A DNA stretch of 64,000 bases from Entomomonas moraniae (GCF_003991975.1 NZ_CP029822.1:620001-684000), one strand, 5' to 3'. Shown: positions 1 through 9,107, numbered from the stretch's first letter. Made by a program: numbers and translations. The notes: a model not told the origin generated them from the letters alone.

Positions 1-610
1 CTTTCATTTTTTCAACAGATTTAATACTATCTAACTCAAGCTTAAGATTTAAGATATAACCTGCCATGTTTTGTGATTTTTTGCTACCTTACCTTGAATG
101 TTGTATATTCCAATCGTAATGGCTAATACCATCGGAGCATTAATACGCCTTAATACCTCATTAACTATTAGCTTTAAACGGTGTATATAGTTTTATCTCC
201 TCTGAGTTATTTTGATACTCTTCCTTATGCAGAATTAAACCGACGGGTTTATTTTTTAATTCAATACATATTTCTTTTTGTTATTTCTTGTCCTGTTTAG
301 TATTGAAGTTATAAATATTTCTTAATTCATTATCCCGTGTTGTCCCTTCAACTTTGCAACAAGACATTATCGCGTTAACCAAGTTATACTTTATCAACAG
401 GCGCTATCTAAATCTCATTACTAAACTCATGTGTATGTATCGATGCTAAGGCGTTAGAGCCTGTATCTAAAATCATAAAGCTAGGATGTGATGAAATTAC
501 TTAAAAATAATTAAAGTTAGGTATTTATGCTAATTAACTATTTGTTTTTAGTTAAATATTGTCAGCTTAAAAAAATAATGAATTATTTCTATAATTATTT
601 TTCGCTCTAA
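1..610. other. Gene-poor left edge, possibly decayed sequence
   Basis: No convincing gene is visible here. The stretch is very A+T-rich and broken by stops in all frames. On the minus strand an open frame begins with ATG at 67 and runs off the left edge (it starts MAGYILNLK); it could be the first 22 codons of a real gene, but nothing identifies it. Given the phage remnants just downstream, decayed element sequence is a reasonable guess. Confidence 0.3.
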
Positions 611-619
611 ACGAAATAC

Positions 620-652
620 AGCCCTTAGCCTAATCCGCAAGGGCTTTTTTTA
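620..652 (+). terminator. Rho-independent terminator
   Basis: A 7-bp stem AGCCCTT / AAGGGCT with a 12-base loop is followed directly by seven T. It points rightward, so it ends a plus-strand transcript from the gene-poor left edge, although no intact gene for it is visible. Confidence 0.65.
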
Positions 653-703
653 TGCCTGTATTAAAACTATACTTCATTTTTTATGTATCTAAGGATGAAG
701 AGA

Positions 704-1189
704 ATGAAGCAATTAATTATCAGCGTGATTTTAGCAGTTTTGCTTGTGGGATGTGGTGAAAAGCCTAATTTTTCGATTAATAAAGATGATACACCAGAAA
801 CGTATGCTAATAATCCTGTTTTTATAAAAGTTGAACAGCACTTTACTCCTGCGACTGATGAGGGTAAAAATACTATTGTTTATCAATTTATTGGGGGGCC
901 GGTATCTTTTTATGATATAAAAACAAGCGATTTAAGTGTATTGGGTGGATCTATTTATATTATTAGTAATCCTAACATGAAAAGCACGTACTTAATTATT
1001 AAAGGCGAAGAGAGTTTTGATAAGTTAGCAGATAGGTTAATTAAATCAAAAAATCTTATTTGTAAAAGGGTCGAGACAGGAAATGATAAAGTATTTCAAT
1101 GTGCGGACCAAAAGAAACCTGATACTAGGTTAACCATTTATTATAATTCACTTTCAGATATTGTGTCTGTAACTCAAGTTCAATATTAA
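704..1189 (+). CDS. Putative lipoprotein of unknown function
   Basis: A protein of about 161 residues with a lipoprotein signal: a hydrophobic run followed by a lipobox ending L-V-G-C at residue 17. After processing it should be anchored to a membrane on the periplasmic side. I chose the ATG at 704 because an AAGGA sits 8 bases upstream; an ATG at 683 in the same frame would only add a poor N-terminus. Two later cysteines (in LICKR and FQCAD) could form a disulfide. It stands alone between two terminators, beside phage remnants. The family is not recognised. Confidence 0.7.
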   Translation: MKQLIISVILAVLLVGCGEKPNFSINKDDTPETYANNPVFIKVEQHFTPATDEGKNTIVYQFIGGPVSFYDIKTSDLSVLGGSIYIISNPNMKSTYLIIKGEESFDKLADRLIKSKNLICKRVETGNDKVFQCADQKKPDTRLTIYYNSLSDIVSVTQVQY

Positions 1190-1210
1190 TACTATCAAGT
1201 CTAGATAAAA

Positions 1211-1236
1211 GACCGCTCATTGAGGCGGTTTTTTAT
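1211..1236 (+). terminator. Rho-independent terminator
   Basis: Stem ACCGC / GCGGT around a short loop, followed by a run of six T. It lies 20 bases after the lipoprotein stop codon and ends that monocistronic transcript. Confidence 0.75.
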
Positions 1237-1263
1237 AGCTGAAAATTACCAAGACAACATGAA

Positions 1264-1620
1264 ATGCCAGAAAAAGACATAAGTTTTTGGATAGACCTAT
1301 ACAACATTGCACGAGAACAAGGAATAGCATTAGCTATGGTTTTCGTTGTAATCATATTTCGAATGTAGCGAGATGAAAAGCACCCAAGTTTTAAATTAGT
1401 ATTATTCGATTCTATGTTTGGATCACATATTGTTTTTAGTGTAGGCGTTACCTGTAGAGAGTTTGGCTTATCTTATGGATAGGCATTAGCAGCATCAGGT
1501 TTTATAGGTGTATTTGGTTTGAAAACAGCTAAGTACTTCATAAGAAAATTAATCGATAAAAAAATAGAACAAAGTACTAGCTACCAAGACAGATACAGAA
1601 ACGAGGATGACGAACTATGA
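1264..1620 (+). pseudogene. Phage holin (lambda family), broken by two in-frame stops
   Basis: Reading from the ATG at 1264 gives 118 codons in one continuous frame with two amber codons, at 1366 and 1480. The conceptual protein begins MPEKD, has hydrophobic segments around residues 20-33 and near the end (ASGFIGVFG), and finishes with a basic and acidic tail. This is the layout of short lambda-type holins, which form the membrane lesion in phage lysis. The stop overlaps the next start as ATGA, as in an intact phage lysis operon. The reading frame is otherwise undisturbed, so decay looks recent. Confidence 0.7.
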
Positions 1621-1940
1621 GTCTACCAAGAGGAATAAGAAACAATAATCTAGGTCATATACATTGAGGTATTAAATTTCAAGGATTAGTGTCTGAATCA
1701 CAGAGGACGGATCAATCATGCTATCAATTTATTGATCCTGTGTATTGTATTAGAGCTATTATAAAGGTCATGTTTTCATACAGAGATAAATACGGATTAA
1801 GGACGGTTCAATCAACTATTAATCGTTATGCTCCATCTAATAAAAATAACACACAAGGCTATATTCAACGAGCATGTACCAAATTAGGTGTTCAGTCAGA
1901 CGAACCAATTAAGCTCACGGATGCAGTACTTTATCGATTA
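1617..1940 (+). pseudogene. Phage virion or lysis-cassette protein remnant, stop at codon 17 and lost 3' end
   Basis: Translation from the ATG at 1617 starts with PRGIRNNN and continues, after a TGA at 1665, in the same frame to about 1940 with FIDPVYCIRA, YRDKYGLRTV and INRYAP. This pattern matches a family found next to phage holins and annotated as virion structural protein or lysis-associated protein; the exact biochemical role is uncertain. The 3' end is replaced by a fragment of an IS element in the opposite direction. It overlaps the holin remnant by four bases, so both come from one phage operon. Confidence 0.6.
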
Positions 1941-2269
1941 AAAGTGCTGTGCGGTTTTTTTAGGATTTCGATTTTCTTTTTACGAAATTCGAGTTCTTTC
2001 TTCATCGCTTTATTTTGATGTTCTAGCTCGTGTAGTCAGGTTTCTTATTGGTTTTTATGGTTTGATGGCTAGACTTGCTTATTCATGGTTTGTTGTATCC
2101 AATTACACAGGTGGGATATTTTATACCCAAGTCATCAGCCGTTTGTCGATAGGTTTGACCATTATATAATGCTAAATTTATAGCTTTTTGTTTAAAATGA
2201 GGATTGTATTTTGTGCCCATTGGAGACTCCTTTTTGAGGTTTAAATGTCTCCACTAATTCGAGGCTACA
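1935..2269 (-). mobile_element. IS3-type insertion sequence remnant (orfA fragment and one end)
   Basis: On the minus strand an ATG at 2220 opens a 45-codon reading frame (MGTKYNPHFKQKA, then a helix-turn-helix-like TYRQTADDLGIKYPT) that stops early. The frame resumes as scraps ending in a KKELEF-like coiled stretch and an EILKK motif, as in the small transposase protein OrfA of the IS3 family. A terminal-repeat-like sequence beginning TGTAGCCTCGAATTAG lies at 2269 reading leftward. OrfB and the other end are missing, so the element cannot move. It has truncated the phage gene to its left. Confidence 0.6.
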
Positions 2270-2306
2270 TCATATGTGCCTAGTCTTTTGGGCAAAGGCT
2301 CAAAAG

Positions 2307-3572
2307 TCATAGCTTAACGCTAAGTAACTCATTCCAACGTGTAGTATAACGCCGGCTTAAAAAATCCCTTTTAAGACTCCATGTAGCGTTAACTGTACGA
2401 CCCCCAATAATAATCGTATTCTTCCCCATCTTTTTATTAATGGAATCAATCGTAGACATTAACCGATCACTTTTAATCTGTTCTTTAGTATCTTGTGCTG
2501 CATGAAAAAAATCGAATTGCTCAACATCCTTATCTATTAAGTCTAACATCATAACTCCAGCCTTATGATAAAGATAATCTTCACGAAAGATAGAGCATAA
2601 TGCTTCATGGGCCGTCTTTACGATAACGCGTGTATCATTAGTAGGATAGGGTAGTTGGGCGAGTTTCGATGGGTTGTACTGCAATAAATCATTACGAAAG
2701 CGATTCGTTTTTAAAAAAACCATTAGAGCACGAGCAACAGACTGCTGACTACGTAATTTTTCAGCCCCCTTGCTTGAATGAGCGCGTATAGCCTCAGACA
2801 AATCATAAAAGTTACTTGTTATTTTGCCAAAACTACGCGAAGTCATGATATTCTGTTTAGGCGTATTCATATCATCAAGCTCAATACAAGGGGTTCCTTG
2901 CAACTCTAAAACAGTGCGCTCAAGAACAACAGAAAAATGCTGCCTAATACGTTTAAGATTTGATTGTCTTAATTGCCAAGCTGTTTTAATACCCAACGCC
3001 TCTAATCGTTGAGCTATTTTATAGCCGATGCCCCACACCTCACCTACAGGCAACTGCTTTAACAGCGCTTCAAGTCTTGGCTCCCCTGCGTGTAACCAGC
3101 AAATCCCTTCGAGTTCAGGATTTTTCTTAGCAACATGATTCGCTATTTTAGCTAAGGTTTTTGTTGACGAAAGTCCAATACTTACAGGAATACCTGTGTC
3201 ACGCTTAACAATTGAACGCAAACGCTTACAGTATTCAACCGTATTATCAAAACCCAATAGATGAATAAACGCTTCATCAATAGAATAGATTTCAAGGTCT
3301 GACGTGTGTTCACGAACAGTATCAAACACACGACGGCTCATATCACCATAGAGCTCATAGTTAGAACTTAATAACGTAACTTCTTTACGTATATGTGGTG
3401 GGATCTGATAGGCAGGCATTCCCATGGGTACTAATGGTTTAATTTCATTAGAGCGAGCAATCACACAGCCATCATTATTAGAAAGAATGCCTACAGGCCT
3501 TCCTTCTAGCTTAGGATTAAATACACGCTCACAACTGGCATAAAAATTATTACAATCAATCAAGCCGATCAT
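2307..3572 (-). CDS. umuC: UmuC, Y-family DNA polymerase V catalytic subunit
   Basis: About 421 residues, the normal UmuC length. Polymerase V copies damaged DNA with low fidelity and works with two UmuD' subunits and RecA. The N-terminus carries the metal-binding DCNNFYASCE motif, and SIDEAF near residue 100 supplies the other catalytic acids. A helix-hairpin-helix-like part (VWGIGYKIAQRL) and the little-finger domain follow. The ATG at 3572 overlaps the umuD stop as ATGA; the upstream in-frame GTG at 3578 is less likely. It is the intact cargo of an otherwise wrecked element. Confidence 0.95.
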   Translation of the reverse strand: MIGLIDCNNFYASCERVFNPKLEGRPVGILSNNDGCVIARSNEIKPLVPMGMPAYQIPPHIRKEVTLLSSNYELYGDMSRRVFDTVREHTSDLEIYSIDEAFIHLLGFDNTVEYCKRLRSIVKRDTGIPVSIGLSSTKTLAKIANHVAKKNPELEGICWLHAGEPRLEALLKQLPVGEVWGIGYKIAQRLEALGIKTAWQLRQSNLKRIRQHFSVVLERTVLELQGTPCIELDDMNTPKQNIMTSRSFGKITSNFYDLSEAIRAHSSKGAEKLRSQQSVARALMVFLKTNRFRNDLLQYNPSKLAQLPYPTNDTRVIVKTAHEALCSIFREDYLYHKAGVMMLDLIDKDVEQFDFFHAAQDTKEQIKSDRLMSTIDSINKKMGKNTIIIGGRTVNATWSLKRDFLSRRYTTRWNELLSVKL

Positions 3573-4018
3573 GAACACTTTCCCTGTAACGAGTGAATAT
3601 TATAAATAACCACTCCCCACACATGAGCTTCTTTACCTAACAAAGGAATAGGCGGGTACAGACTATTGCCAGAAACCAGAAAAGGTTCACCTTTAATATA
3701 AGACAGTTTCTTACACGTAAGCTCCCCATCAATAGCTATGATAACAACATCCCCCGCTTTGGCATCCAATGACCTATCGACAATCAGCAAATCACCACTA
3801 AAAATACCATAATCCACCATTGAATCACCAATCGCTCTAATATAATAAGTAGCATTAGGATGCTGTACAAGATACTCTGTTAATTCAAGCTTTGCCTCAG
3901 CATAATCATCCGCAGGAGATGGAAAGCCTGCTCTAACTGGGATATCAACAAGGGGTAAAGAAAAATTATTTGAAATGGAAGCACTACCAAGCACAATAAT
4001 ACTAGATTTGCGCGACAT
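3569..4018 (-). CDS. umuD: UmuD, self-cleaving LexA-like subunit of DNA polymerase V
   Basis: 149 residues. UmuD is cut by RecA-stimulated self-cleavage to UmuD', which activates UmuC. The predicted cut lies between Ala30 and Gly31 in RAGFPSP. The serine nucleophile is Ser66 in GDSM and the lysine base Lys103 in TCKKL, spaced 37 apart as in the E. coli protein. It is the first gene of the umuDC pair and translationally coupled to umuC. The expected LexA operator upstream is only partly recognisable (see 4032-4051). Confidence 0.95.
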   Translation of the reverse strand: MSRKSSIIVLGSASISNNFSLPLVDIPVRAGFPSPADDYAEAKLELTEYLVQHPNATYYIRAIGDSMVDYGIFSGDLLIVDRSLDAKAGDVVIIAIDGELTCKKLSYIKGEPFLVSGNSLYPPIPLLGKEAHVWGVVIYNIHSLQGKCS

Positions 4019-4031
4019 CAGTCTCCGGGAG

Positions 4032-4051
4032 AAAATGGATTTAATACAGTA
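4032..4051 (-). promoter_or_regulatory. Possible degenerate LexA (SOS) box upstream of umuD
   Basis: Read on the minus strand, the site begins TACTGTAT, which matches the left half of the gammaproteobacterial LexA operator, 14 bases before the umuD start. The right half (CCATTTT) does not match the expected ACAG. It may be a weakened operator, so umuDC may be poorly repressed, or a chance match. Confidence 0.3.
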
Positions 4052-4263
4052 TGAAAAAAAGAAACAACAATGATAAAAATCAAATACTAAGATGAGTTAA
4101 TAGTATTATTTAAAAATACTGCTGGTCAACCTTTCGAGTAATCACAAATATTACATTTTATGAATAACTGTGAAATACTATATCAAATGTTTTGCGATGT
4201 TATACAAGTACTAGGCGTTACCAAAAAGTAAGCGCCTAATCATGTACTGAGCTGTTATGGTGT

Positions 4264-4291
4264 TTGACAGGGGGATATTAGATTTTAAAAT
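4264..4291 (+). promoter_or_regulatory. Strong sigma-70-like promoter in an intergenic region
   Basis: A perfect -35 TTGACA (4264-4269) is followed, after 16 bases, by TAAAAT (4286-4291). It faces right, away from umuD and toward a terminator about 110 bases downstream, with no open reading frame between them. Confidence 0.5.
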
Positions 4292-4297
4292 ATAGAT

Positions 4298-4410
4298 AAA
4301 TTAATAAAATATCTTAAATAAAGAATGTTATTAGCATTTCAGTTTAGCATAGAAAGTATTGTTCTGAAGTTCTAATAATAGAAGCACTATTTATTGCTAA
4401 GTGCTTTTTT
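4298..4410 (+). ncRNA. Candidate small RNA, about 110 nt
   Basis: This is a transcription unit without a protein. The promoter at 4264-4291 predicts a start near 4298, and a terminator stem AAGCACT / AGTGCTT followed by six T ends it at 4410. The unit lies between umuD and a small secreted-protein gene and is antisense to neither coding region. The family is not recognised. The call rests only on the promoter and terminator pair. Confidence 0.35.
4382..4410 (+). terminator. Rho-independent terminator of the candidate small RNA
   Basis: Stem AAGCACT / AGTGCTT with an 11-base loop, then TTTTTT. There is no matching T-run on the minus strand, so it acts on rightward transcripts and not mainly on the converging gene at 4431-4706. 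Confidence 0.6.
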
Positions 4411-4430
4411 ATTATTAAAATATTTATAAA

Positions 4431-4706
4431 TTAATTCGGTAGATTTAAACTGTCGACAGTTGGGCAAGAAGTATTAACCACAGTTAAAGTGTAATACTGA
4501 TTTTGCAAGCGGCCATAGTTTTGCTGCCAGCGGGTTCTTGTATAAATACAATTGCGAACTATATTAAAGTTTTGTATTGAGTCAGAGGACGCTAGAAAGT
4601 ACCAAGTTCCGTAAGTTAAGTTTCCTTGTGCGGCATTAACTGATAAAGATGTTAGCCCTGCAATGATTCCTAAAGTTATGGCAAATATAGCTATTAATTT
4701 TTTCAA
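4431..4706 (-). CDS. Small secreted protein of unknown function
   Basis: 91 residues. A clear Sec signal peptide (MKKL, hydrophobic core, cut after SVNA at residue 25) leaves a mature chain of about 66 residues that is rich in Tyr, Asn and Gln and has two cysteines (NCIY and TSCP) able to pair. A GGAG-like ribosome site lies upstream. It sits alone inside the decayed phage element and yet is intact, so it may be kept for a purpose. The family is not recognised. Confidence 0.6.
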   Translation of the reverse strand: MKKLIAIFAITLGIIAGLTSLSVNAAQGNLTYGTWYFLASSDSIQNFNIVRNCIYTRTRWQQNYGRLQNQYYTLTVVNTSCPTVDSLNLPN

Positions 4707-4739
4707 TATATCTCTCCTTGAGTTTAAAAACAGTAGCTT

Positions 4740-5229
4740 TAAAATTGAGGCAATAGAATAGATGATGTGCTATACCTACTAATACTATACCTTGGTACTA
4801 TAATTATAATGTTAAAATGTTATTAAAACAAAGAAAGCAATGTCAAAAGCTTTGCTCATTTGTGGCGTTCCTAAATGGCAAAACTATTTATTTTATTATT
4901 GTGTTAGGGGAGGGCTTTATTGATCCACATTGTATTTTTATTGAGGGCATCTAATGTGCTACCAACATTCAGAGATCAATAGAAGTAAAGCTAATATAGG
5001 AATATAATTTTTTTGCATAATAGGTGAATACTCATATATAAAATTATAGGTTGAAAAGTGTATTAAATTAAACATGAGTTTAATGTTTAGCTCTGTAGCA
5101 ATATATTTGTCTATAAAGGGAGGAGTGTCAAGCTTGTGAAGTGTCTTAGTTTCGAGATTTTAATAAGAAAGGCTAATATTTTATGTAAATTAAGTTTTAA
5201 TTTGCTCTTCCTAAATACTAGCCTTAATC
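4740..5229. other. Gene-free A+T-rich stretch
   Basis: I see no supported gene, RNA or repeat here. It lies between the small secreted protein and the integrase remnant and is probably decayed element DNA plus the promoter of the secreted-protein gene. Confidence 0.4.
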
Positions 5230-6137
5230 TGCTTCTTATCATCAGTTAAACATTGGATTATATCGCCGTTCGTAATATCACCACCTTACAATAAATATTA
5301 TCTGCAAAAGGCAGATTAGAAAATAGGGGGGTAATGATTGATAATAGTTTTTTCATAAGTAAAGCCAGTTTAACATTGATTACCGTCTGCTAGAATTGGG
5401 TTGTTAGTTAGTTTTACACTTTCAATCAGTTCTTTTAGTTCTGAAAAGCGAACGTGGGGCATTGGTTTTTTTTTAGTACAGCCTTGGTAACTATATCAAT
5501 GTTGGTGGTTGGATTAGATTCGATAATTCCTTTTTGCAATAGCAAATCTAAATATTTGATTTAGCTATATTCGTATTTTTAACTGGTTCTGATACGTTTC
5601 TGGGCTGGACTCAGGCTTTTTGATTAACGAGACTAGTTCTATTCTTTTTACTGTTCAAATATCTCTTTTTTTAAAGAATGGCATTAGGTCATTGTCAAGA
5701 TATCTTCTTGTTTTTAGTTTCGTTAAATCTGACCATTTACTAGCAAAAATATCGTACCATTTATTTGCTAAAGATCCAAAATCATTGATGCCCTGTTTGT
5801 TTTTTTATATTTTCCTATTGAATACTGTGTCGATTCCCCTTTTGCCTTGCGTCCTTACTTCTTGTTTAAGCTCTCTCGCATAAGAGAGGGACACCGCTAG
5901 GTAACATCCTAAAGCTATGAGTTTTTCTTTTCCATCAAAAATATACTTTACCCTCTATAATTTAGAACCATTAGGGAACATTTCAATGTATAATCTCTCC
6001 CTATTAGATAACTTAAAAGACTTATCTTTGGATTTTTTTTTATGTGTCTTGGTATTGACTAAGGGGACAGTTTTTTTAGTATCTTTACTTATATTTAATT
6101 TTATTGTGGATATGCTCCGTTCCATCATATGCCCCAA
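5230..6137 (-). pseudogene. Shattered tyrosine-recombinase integrase (P4 type)
   Basis: On the minus strand, pieces of an integrase appear in order. They are an N-terminal arm-binding segment (KSFKLSNRERLYIEMFPNGSK, quoted in part: LSNRERLYIEMFPNGSK), then RVKYIFDGKEKLIALG after a stop, then a core-binding piece with LANKWYDIFASKW and TRRYLDNDLMPF. Fainter scraps continue to about 5230. Stops and frameshifts interrupt it everywhere and the catalytic R-H-R-Y part is not legible. The original start codon seems mutated to GTC. Such integrases mark the end of a prophage or genomic island, here just upstream of der. The open plus-strand frames in this region are not genes. Confidence 0.65.
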
Positions 6138-6261
6138 AAATAAGCAGATTTTAAAGAATTAATTAGTTCTATTGTGAACAAAAAAAAGCTATAAGCCCTG
6201 TTTTTGTTATGAATAATGAGCTATAACGAATGAAAAAGAATTTAACGAAGGAAAACACCTT

Positions 6262-7740
6262 ATGGTTCCTGTGCTTGCTTTAGTAGGCCGCCCAAATGTT
6301 GGCAAATCAACTTTATTTAATCGTCTAACTAAGTCGCGTAGCGCTATTGTTGCTGAGTATGCGGGGTTAACCCGTGACCGCCAATATGGCGAAGCGCATT
6401 GGAAAGGACAGCCTTATATCGTTATCGATACAGGGGGGCTTTCTGGCGAAGAATTAGGGATTGATGCCAGAATGGCGCAACAATCATTACTTGCTATTGA
6501 AGAAGCCGACGTAGTGCTTTTTATTGTTGATGCAAAAGACGGCTTAACGGGTGGTGATCAGTTAATCATGGATCACTTAAGAAAGCGTAATAAAACGACT
6601 TATTTGGTTGTTAACAAAATCGATGCAGTAAATAACGATTATATTCAGGCGGAATTTAGTTTATTAGGTTTTGAGTCCATTATTCTGATCGCAGCTGCTC
6701 ACGGTCGTGGCATTAATCCTATGTTAGAAACGATTTTGTCTAATATGATTGGTGAAGTAAAAGAGGACTCGTTGACTAATGAAACCACTATCGATCCCTC
6801 CCAAATAGCAGAAATGCCGAGAGTCCCGGGGCCTAGTGAAAAAGATGGCATAAAAATAGCCATTATTGGTCGTCCTAATGTGGGTAAGTCAACCTTGGTA
6901 AATCGTATGCTCGGTGAAGAGCGTGTGGTGGTGTATGACCAAGCAGGAACAACTCGAGACAGTATCTATATTCCATTTACCCGTGACGAAGAGAAATATA
7001 CATTAATTGATACTGCGGGTGTTAGAAGAAAGGGTAAAATATTTGAAGCGGTAGAAAAGTTTTCTGTTATCAAAACCTTACAAGCTATTCAAGATTCAAA
7101 CGTAGTTATTTTTGTGATGGATGCCCGAGAAGGTGTTGTAGATCATGATCTCAATCTATTGGGATTTGTGTTAGAAACAGGGCGCTCATTAGTAATTGCT
7201 TTAAATAAATGGGATGGAATGGAAGCATCTGAACGTGATTATGTTAAAACAGAGCTTGAACGCCGCTTAATGTTTGTGAACTTTGCCGACATTCATTTTA
7301 TTTCGGCGCTGCATGGAACTGGGGTAGGCCATCTTTATAAGTCGGTACAAGCAGCTTTTAATTCAGCAGTGACGCGTTGGCCTACAAGTAAGTTAACCCG
7401 CATATTAGAAGATGCAGTGCAAGAGCATCAACCACCTATGGTTAATGGTAGTCGAATCAAGTTGCGGTATGCGCATTTAGGGGGAGCTAATCCACCGCTA
7501 CTTATTATTCATGGTAATCGAGTAGAAAAAGTACCTAAAGCTTATACTCGCTACCTTGAAAATACGTTTCGTCGTGTCCTAAAGTTGGTAGGAACGCCTA
7601 TTCGGATTGAGTATAAAGGAAGTACAAATCCTTATGAAAATAATAAGAATACGCTAACAGAAAGGCAGGTCAATAAGAAGCGTCGTTTAATGAGCCATCA
7701 TAAAAAAATGGAAAAAAAGATTCGTGATAAAAAGCGATAA
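6262..7740 (+). CDS. der: GTPase Der (EngA), ribosome assembly
   Basis: 492 residues, the normal length. Der is an essential GTPase with two tandem G domains that helps mature the 50S ribosomal subunit. Both P-loops read GRPNVGKS (residues 9-16 and 203-210). Switch motifs DTGG and DTAG and the base-specificity motifs NKID and NKWD follow in each domain. A C-terminal KH-like domain ends in a lysine-rich tail. A GAAGGA precedes the ATG. It usually follows bamB in related bacteria; here the upstream neighbour is the integrase remnant, so the element may have landed between them. Confidence 0.97.
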   Translation: MVPVLALVGRPNVGKSTLFNRLTKSRSAIVAEYAGLTRDRQYGEAHWKGQPYIVIDTGGLSGEELGIDARMAQQSLLAIEEADVVLFIVDAKDGLTGGDQLIMDHLRKRNKTTYLVVNKIDAVNNDYIQAEFSLLGFESIILIAAAHGRGINPMLETILSNMIGEVKEDSLTNETTIDPSQIAEMPRVPGPSEKDGIKIAIIGRPNVGKSTLVNRMLGEERVVVYDQAGTTRDSIYIPFTRDEEKYTLIDTAGVRRKGKIFEAVEKFSVIKTLQAIQDSNVVIFVMDAREGVVDHDLNLLGFVLETGRSLVIALNKWDGMEASERDYVKTELERRLMFVNFADIHFISALHGTGVGHLYKSVQAAFNSAVTRWPTSKLTRILEDAVQEHQPPMVNGSRIKLRYAHLGGANPPLLIIHGNRVEKVPKAYTRYLENTFRRVLKLVGTPIRIEYKGSTNPYENNKNTLTERQVNKKRRLMSHHKKMEKKIRDKKR

Positions 7741-7784
7741 ATAATATTTGAAATCAGCTGGTTCTATTTGTTTAGAGGGTTGTT

Positions 7785-9032
7785 ATGGAGTATGTTAAAA
7801 AGTGTTTTGTGATTGTTATCGGCCTTATAATCGCAATATTACCTTGTTATTCTTTTGCACAAGTAGCTGTAGAAAGTAAAGCAGAATTGGTTAATGTTCC
7901 ATTGAAAGAGGGAGCGATTATTAGTTATGCAGATAAAGAGGGTAAAAGAGTAGGAAGTAAGGAACAAAGCACTTACTATAGAAAGTTGTTAAAGATTAAC
8001 GGCAATGACAATTATCTAATCCAAGATTTTTTTACTGACACGGATAATAAGCAAGTAGAACCAACCTTATTTACCAATGTAAAAGATATTTATGCTTTTA
8101 TGGTTGAAGATATAGGCGATATTGAAGGAGAATATATTCAGTGGTTTGACAATGGACAAATGGAGTTGAGAGGCTTTTATAGTAGAGGCTTGCTAGAAGG
8201 AATGGTTACATCGTGGTACTCATCAGGTCAAAAAGAGTCAGAGTTTAATTATAAGGATGGTAAATTAAATGGATCTTATAAGTTTTGGTACCCTGATGGC
8301 AAACTGCAAACAGATGCGCAATTTTCGGATGGGCGATTAGATGGTGTTGTGATCAACTGGTACTGTAATGGTAATAAAAAAGAAGAGTTACATTATAGTG
8401 GTGGTAAATTGAATGGTTTGGTGACTCGCTGGTTTAAGAGCGGTGAAAAAAAATATGAAGCCCATTATAAAGATAGTCAAATAGAAGGCATAGAATCTAT
8501 TTGGGTAAAAGAGAACAATCAATTAATAAAACAAGAGGTCTACTTTAACGATGCCACCTCACAAGATGTGTTTGTTCGTTATTTTCCATCAGGGAAAAAA
8601 GAAGTAGAGCGCCATTTTAAAGGTAATAAATTACAAGGGTTATCAACTAGTTGGTATGAGAATGGTGAGAAAAGCATAGAGCTTATGTACGAAAATGACG
8701 TACGAAATGGTGATGCTGTTTTTTGGTATAAGAATGGTAATAAGAAAGCACAAGGCTCTTTTATCAATAATAAGAAAGAAGGAGTTTGGCACTATTGGTA
8801 TGAAGATGGCAAGCCAGAAGAAACTTGTAGTGTCTATGATGAAAATCCTGTTTCTTGTGAACGTTGGTATGCAAATGGTAATAAAAAGTTAGAGGGTACC
8901 TCTATTTTAGGAAAGAAGATTGGCCTGTGGAAGACATGGTATGAGAATGGTATGCCTGAGTCTGCTTGCCAATACAAAAATGAGATTCCAATATGTAAAA
9001 TTTGGAATGAAGCAGGATTACTAATCAATTAA
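7785..9032 (+). CDS. Exported MORN-like (YwqK-type) repeat protein
   Basis: 415 residues. A signal peptide (to about residue 25, ending YSFA) is followed by a short unique domain and then, from about residue 119 to the end, roughly eleven tandem repeats of about 23 residues. Each centres on W-Y/F-x-x-G-x-K followed by a short spacer and G-x-x-x-G. This is the pattern of MORN-variant repeats of the YwqK family, flat beta-hairpin ladders found in surface and toxin-associated proteins. Neither an adjacent toxin gene nor a lipobox is visible. It follows der by 44 bases and may be cotranscribed. The function is unknown. Confidence 0.75.
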   Translation: MEYVKKCFVIVIGLIIAILPCYSFAQVAVESKAELVNVPLKEGAIISYADKEGKRVGSKEQSTYYRKLLKINGNDNYLIQDFFTDTDNKQVEPTLFTNVKDIYAFMVEDIGDIEGEYIQWFDNGQMELRGFYSRGLLEGMVTSWYSSGQKESEFNYKDGKLNGSYKFWYPDGKLQTDAQFSDGRLDGVVINWYCNGNKKEELHYSGGKLNGLVTRWFKSGEKKYEAHYKDSQIEGIESIWVKENNQLIKQEVYFNDATSQDVFVRYFPSGKKEVERHFKGNKLQGLSTSWYENGEKSIELMYENDVRNGDAVFWYKNGNKKAQGSFINNKKEGVWHYWYEDGKPEETCSVYDENPVSCERWYANGNKKLEGTSILGKKIGLWKTWYENGMPESACQYKNEIPICKIWNEAGLLIN

Positions 9033-9107
9033 TCAAGTATGTATTAAGATGACTTTATTAAATAAAGATGATGCTTTTAGTAATGCTTACTTAGGATTTG
9101 TGGTGAA

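Noticed and set aside
1689-2018. Open frame of 109 codons taken as an intact gene
   Set aside because: Its start lies inside the phage virion-protein remnant after the TGA at 1665, and its last 30 codons read through an IS fragment in the wrong direction.
5620-6162. Plus-strand open frames of 87 and 81 codons
   Set aside because: They are low-complexity Phe/Leu/Ser-rich frames opposite the integrase remnant, without ribosome sites; the minus strand carries recognisable integrase motifs.
5230-6261. tRNA-type attachment site for the integrase
   Set aside because: P4-type integrases often use tRNA genes, but no tRNA is seen beside the integrase remnant or upstream of der, and I found no direct repeat flanking the element.
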